DNA of 64,000 nucleotides, from positions 1-64,000 of the forward strand of contig JARGSG010000099.1 in NCBI GenBank assembly GCA_030374805.1. Reading direction: 5' to 3'. The notes beneath the pieces were generated by a model. It was not told the origin of the DNA and did not search any database. It saw nothing but the letters and a program-made list of their open reading frames with translations. This DNA is from Gracilaria gracilis. Lineage: Eukaryota > Rhodophyta > Florideophyceae > Gracilariales > Gracilariaceae. The translations under genes and the position numbers were made by a program. Shown here piece after piece: positions 61,690 to 64,000 of the stretch. Within the stretch, counting starts at the first letter, position 1; every line of letters starts with the position of its first letter.

Positions 61690-63665
61690 TCAGCTCGATA
61701 TGACTTCACTCAGCAGATGGAATCTTGTAGAATTTCTTTGGTTTAATACATATGTCCCCCACAAAATCAACAAGATCTTGTCGGAAACCTGGTTTGGTCT
61801 TTGACCTCCGGCAAGCGAGCCGCTGCGAAGTTTCCCAGTGATCAAGGTGTACTGTTAGAATTCAAGGGTGTGGATGTTCAATCCAACTCGGCAGGAGCAC
61901 GCTCAGCTACCTATAGAGCGCTTTGTTCTCTTGCTCAGGATATGGGTCAGCAGGAACTTGTGTACAAATTATTGGATCTTGTAGGTCACGCTGCGTTATA
62001 GAACAGTCGCAAGGGCGTGGCATTGGCTGAAAATGCGCCCTTGAACACTGATATTGCCACCAAACAGCTCAGAACTCACCTGAGAAATCTACTGCTCTGG
62101 TTGTACGTGTATTGCCATGATTCGATGGAAAGCGCTCGTATTGCGATGGGGTCAATTATATCAGCTGTTGTGAAGGCATTTGGTACGGGTCAAAAGCAGA
62201 AGCTATAAAGACGAACTTGCCGGCTGTAACCGATCACTGCATTAAATCAATCTTCTCCCGGCAATGGCGTTCTCTTGAGGCTGTTTTTGGGGCTCTACGG
62301 GACGTTCTTGTCTCTCGTACATGAGAGGAAGTGAAGGATTCCCTGAAGGATTTCTGGTACTATACACTGAGTGCGATGGATGATATCAAGGAAAGTGTGC
62401 AGAAGAGTGCTCAAGGGAGTGGAAAGGTACTTTCGGAACTTTCCATCTATCTATGTAATCCAGGGTATGTGGATGAGGAGAATTCGGCCCCGGCCGTTGA
62501 CGTTGTACTGTCCGTTCTTATGTTATCCATTACGCACAGCGCCGACGAAGTGAGAGCACTCGTTTCAAATACCTTGTCCGAGATCATACGGCACGTTCGA
62601 AGGGAATTGCGGTCTTGTGTGCCGGATTTCATCTAAAATCTGTTGGAGGCGGCCACAGAGCTCGAGCCGAAAATTTTCAACTACTTGGAGTATCCCGTGG
62701 CGTCACCAGAAGAGTTGCAGAACGCTCGAGTCACTACCGCGAGTATGTCTTCATCCTCTTTGATAGACTCGCTCGAAAGGTTGATTGGACAAGTTGACGA
62801 AACAATCGCTGCAGAAGTGGTTTCGAATCCAGCCTGCTTGGCTTGCATAAAAGTGGGGATACCTATACGCGCAGCGACAGCACGGTTAATGTCTAGCGTT
62901 TAGCAATCCAGAGCCGTGGTTATGGAACCCTACGCTGCCAAGCTTATGTTTCCAGCAGCACTTACTGCGGGTATTGAGCGTAATAAAATGCTTCGAAAGG
63001 CATGATGCAACGCGGCTGGTAGAGCAGCAAAATTGTGTCGTGTGGATGAAGTTGGAAAGTATTGCCAACAAATTGCCAAGAAAGCTACATCAGAGGAACC
63101 ACGCGATCGTGAGCTAGCCTCATTCTGGCTGCAGGATTATGGCAAATGGAGTCTGATACTGCTCACCAGCATGCAAGCACCATATTGACTTGGGCATACA
63201 TGGGTCTTCGTGAAACAGACGATGACCTGGGGATGCCAGCAAGAATTAAAAAGATGTGTGGAACTAAGGAGCGCCAAGCACTCAGGCCGTGCTTCGTTTG
63301 TACGCGAAGGAGATTGTCGAAATTTGCGAACAAATGCTATAGACTTCTACTCAGTACCGCGTGAAGAGATGCGCTGTCGCCACTCTAGGGGACCTCGCCA
63401 ATGCTTCAAATGCCAAGATCGATGCACAGTACATGTCCAGAAGCGCAAATGCTTTCTTAGCAGTCCTTCCAGGTAATATCTGGGAAGGAAAACATGTAGT
63501 TATTGAAGCCATCGTGTCGCTGGCGGATTCCTGTCCCAGTGCAATTTTGTGTGATGCATGCGGAGGGGGCACAGTTGTCGTGCAGGCGCTTCTGCCTGAA
63601 TCCCTCCGAAAGGAGAAAGAGTAAAGAATTGCCGCTATTGATGCATCGAAAAAGGTCCTGGTTAA
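61690..63665 (+). pseudogene. ECM29: ECM29 proteasome scaffold pseudogene, truncated by an element
   Basis: Across several frames, pieces match the HEAT-repeat protein ECM29 in order: SAMDDIKESVQKSAQ, ADEVRALVSNTLSEIIRHV, EPKIFNYLEYPVASPEE with NARVTTASMSSSSL, AAKLMFPAALTAGIERNK, and LRLYAKEIVEICEQML followed by TSTQYRVKRCAVATLGDLA. ECM29 links the 26S proteasome to membranes and motors. About eight stop codons or frame changes, a missing N-terminal half and no start show that this copy is dead. The last matching residues (DASKKVLVNV) run up to the exact point where the large repeated element starts, so the element entered after or during duplication. An intact copy is expected elsewhere in the genome. 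Confidence 0.85.
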
Positions 63666-64000
63666 CGTCGGTGTTCTCGGAATGCTAGTTTAGTATGCTA
63701 GATGGCTAGTTATGAAAATAGAAGTCCGAAAAAACTAGCAATTTCGCATATTGCGCTAGTTGGCAAGGCAAAAAATTTTTTTTTTCCAAATCGCATTTCC
63801 ACGTGCCGCAGTTGAACTCCATTTGTTGAAGTTGTATGCTAGTTTGCAGTTCGTGCGCCACTGTCCGTTACCTCACATGCGTCGCAGTCGTCAAAATCAC
63901 TCAAAGCATTTACTCTCGGGTCACGAGCGCTGGTTTATTCCAACTCGGCATTCGGATCCTGAGTCTCAGTTTCCCTAAACGTGAAGTTAAAGAAGTCTAA
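63666..64000 (-). mobile_element. Large repeated element, end of the right copy (inverted)
   Basis: Inverted match to 6069-6402, about 95% identical by eye, including the aactagc motifs and poly-A/T block. The element continues past the window edge. Confidence 0.7.
63935..64000 (-). CDS. Coiled-coil protein of the repeated element, C-terminal end (partial)
   Basis: The last 21 codons (…FNFTFRETETQDPNAELE, stop at 63935-63937) are the same as in the gene ending at 6134. The rest lies beyond the window, so it is not known whether this copy is intact. Confidence 0.65.
   Translation of the reverse strand, partial: LDFFNFTFRETETQDPNAELE

Noticed and set aside
1-64000. CRISPR arrays, ribosomal RNA genes, prokaryotic operons
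   Set aside because: No regular spacer array, rRNA core sequence or ribosome-binding-site pattern was seen; gene content is eukaryotic.

Overview
The window is eukaryotic nuclear DNA. Its protein genes are mostly single-exon and compact, with long stretches of mobile DNA between them. A plant-like histone H2A.Z relic, an ECM29 proteasome-scaffold relic, algal or fungal style metabolic genes and a chromodomain-bearing Ty3/gypsy element together suggest a red alga of the Chondrus type. A fungus is the main alternative. The assignment is inference from gene architecture and family mix, not from a marker gene.

Layout. (1) Positions 1-6402 are the end of a large repeated element. It carries a broken gene with a ParB/sulfiredoxin-like motif and a 2-oxoglutarate/Fe(II) oxygenase-like domain, a ketopantoate-reductase-like gene and a coiled-coil gene. 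Its last ~335 bp recur in inverted orientation at 63666-64000. (2) 6434-13000 holds an H2A.Z pseudogene, a DUF7869-type transposase gene inside a 2.5 kb element with terminal inverted repeats, and an orphan gene. (3) 13465-34950 is the genic part: a secreted glycine-rich repeat protein, a secreted orphan, an old yellow enzyme, a carotenoid cleavage oxygenase, an NRPS-type adenylation enzyme, an enoyl-CoA hydratase, a TmpA-like membrane oxidoreductase, a DPH4/DNAJC24-type J protein, a divergent kinase and an orphan. (4) 35511-49634 is a PIF/Harbinger transposon whose transposase gene is split by an 11.3 kb chromovirus (37126-48441). (5) 50012-56686 is a pogo-like transposon with TA target duplication, holding an older DIRS-like retroelement near its left end. 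(6) 56687-63665 is AT-richer, with a GC-richer patch near 61.1-61.6 kb. It has a 104-bp tandem repeat, a tyrosine-recombinase relic, a possible small membrane protein and the ECM29 pseudogene, which stops where the second copy of the large element begins.

Functional links. The adenylation enzyme, enoyl-CoA hydratase and TmpA-like genes lie close together and may act on one acyl or amino-acyl substrate. The old yellow enzyme and carotenoid oxygenase next to them add two more lipid/isoprenoid redox steps. The strongest candidate for something undescribed is the repeated element at both edges, whose cargo pairs a ParB-like motif with a DNA/RNA-oxygenase-like domain. Second is the 598-codon antisense gene carried between pol and the 3' LTR of the chromovirus.
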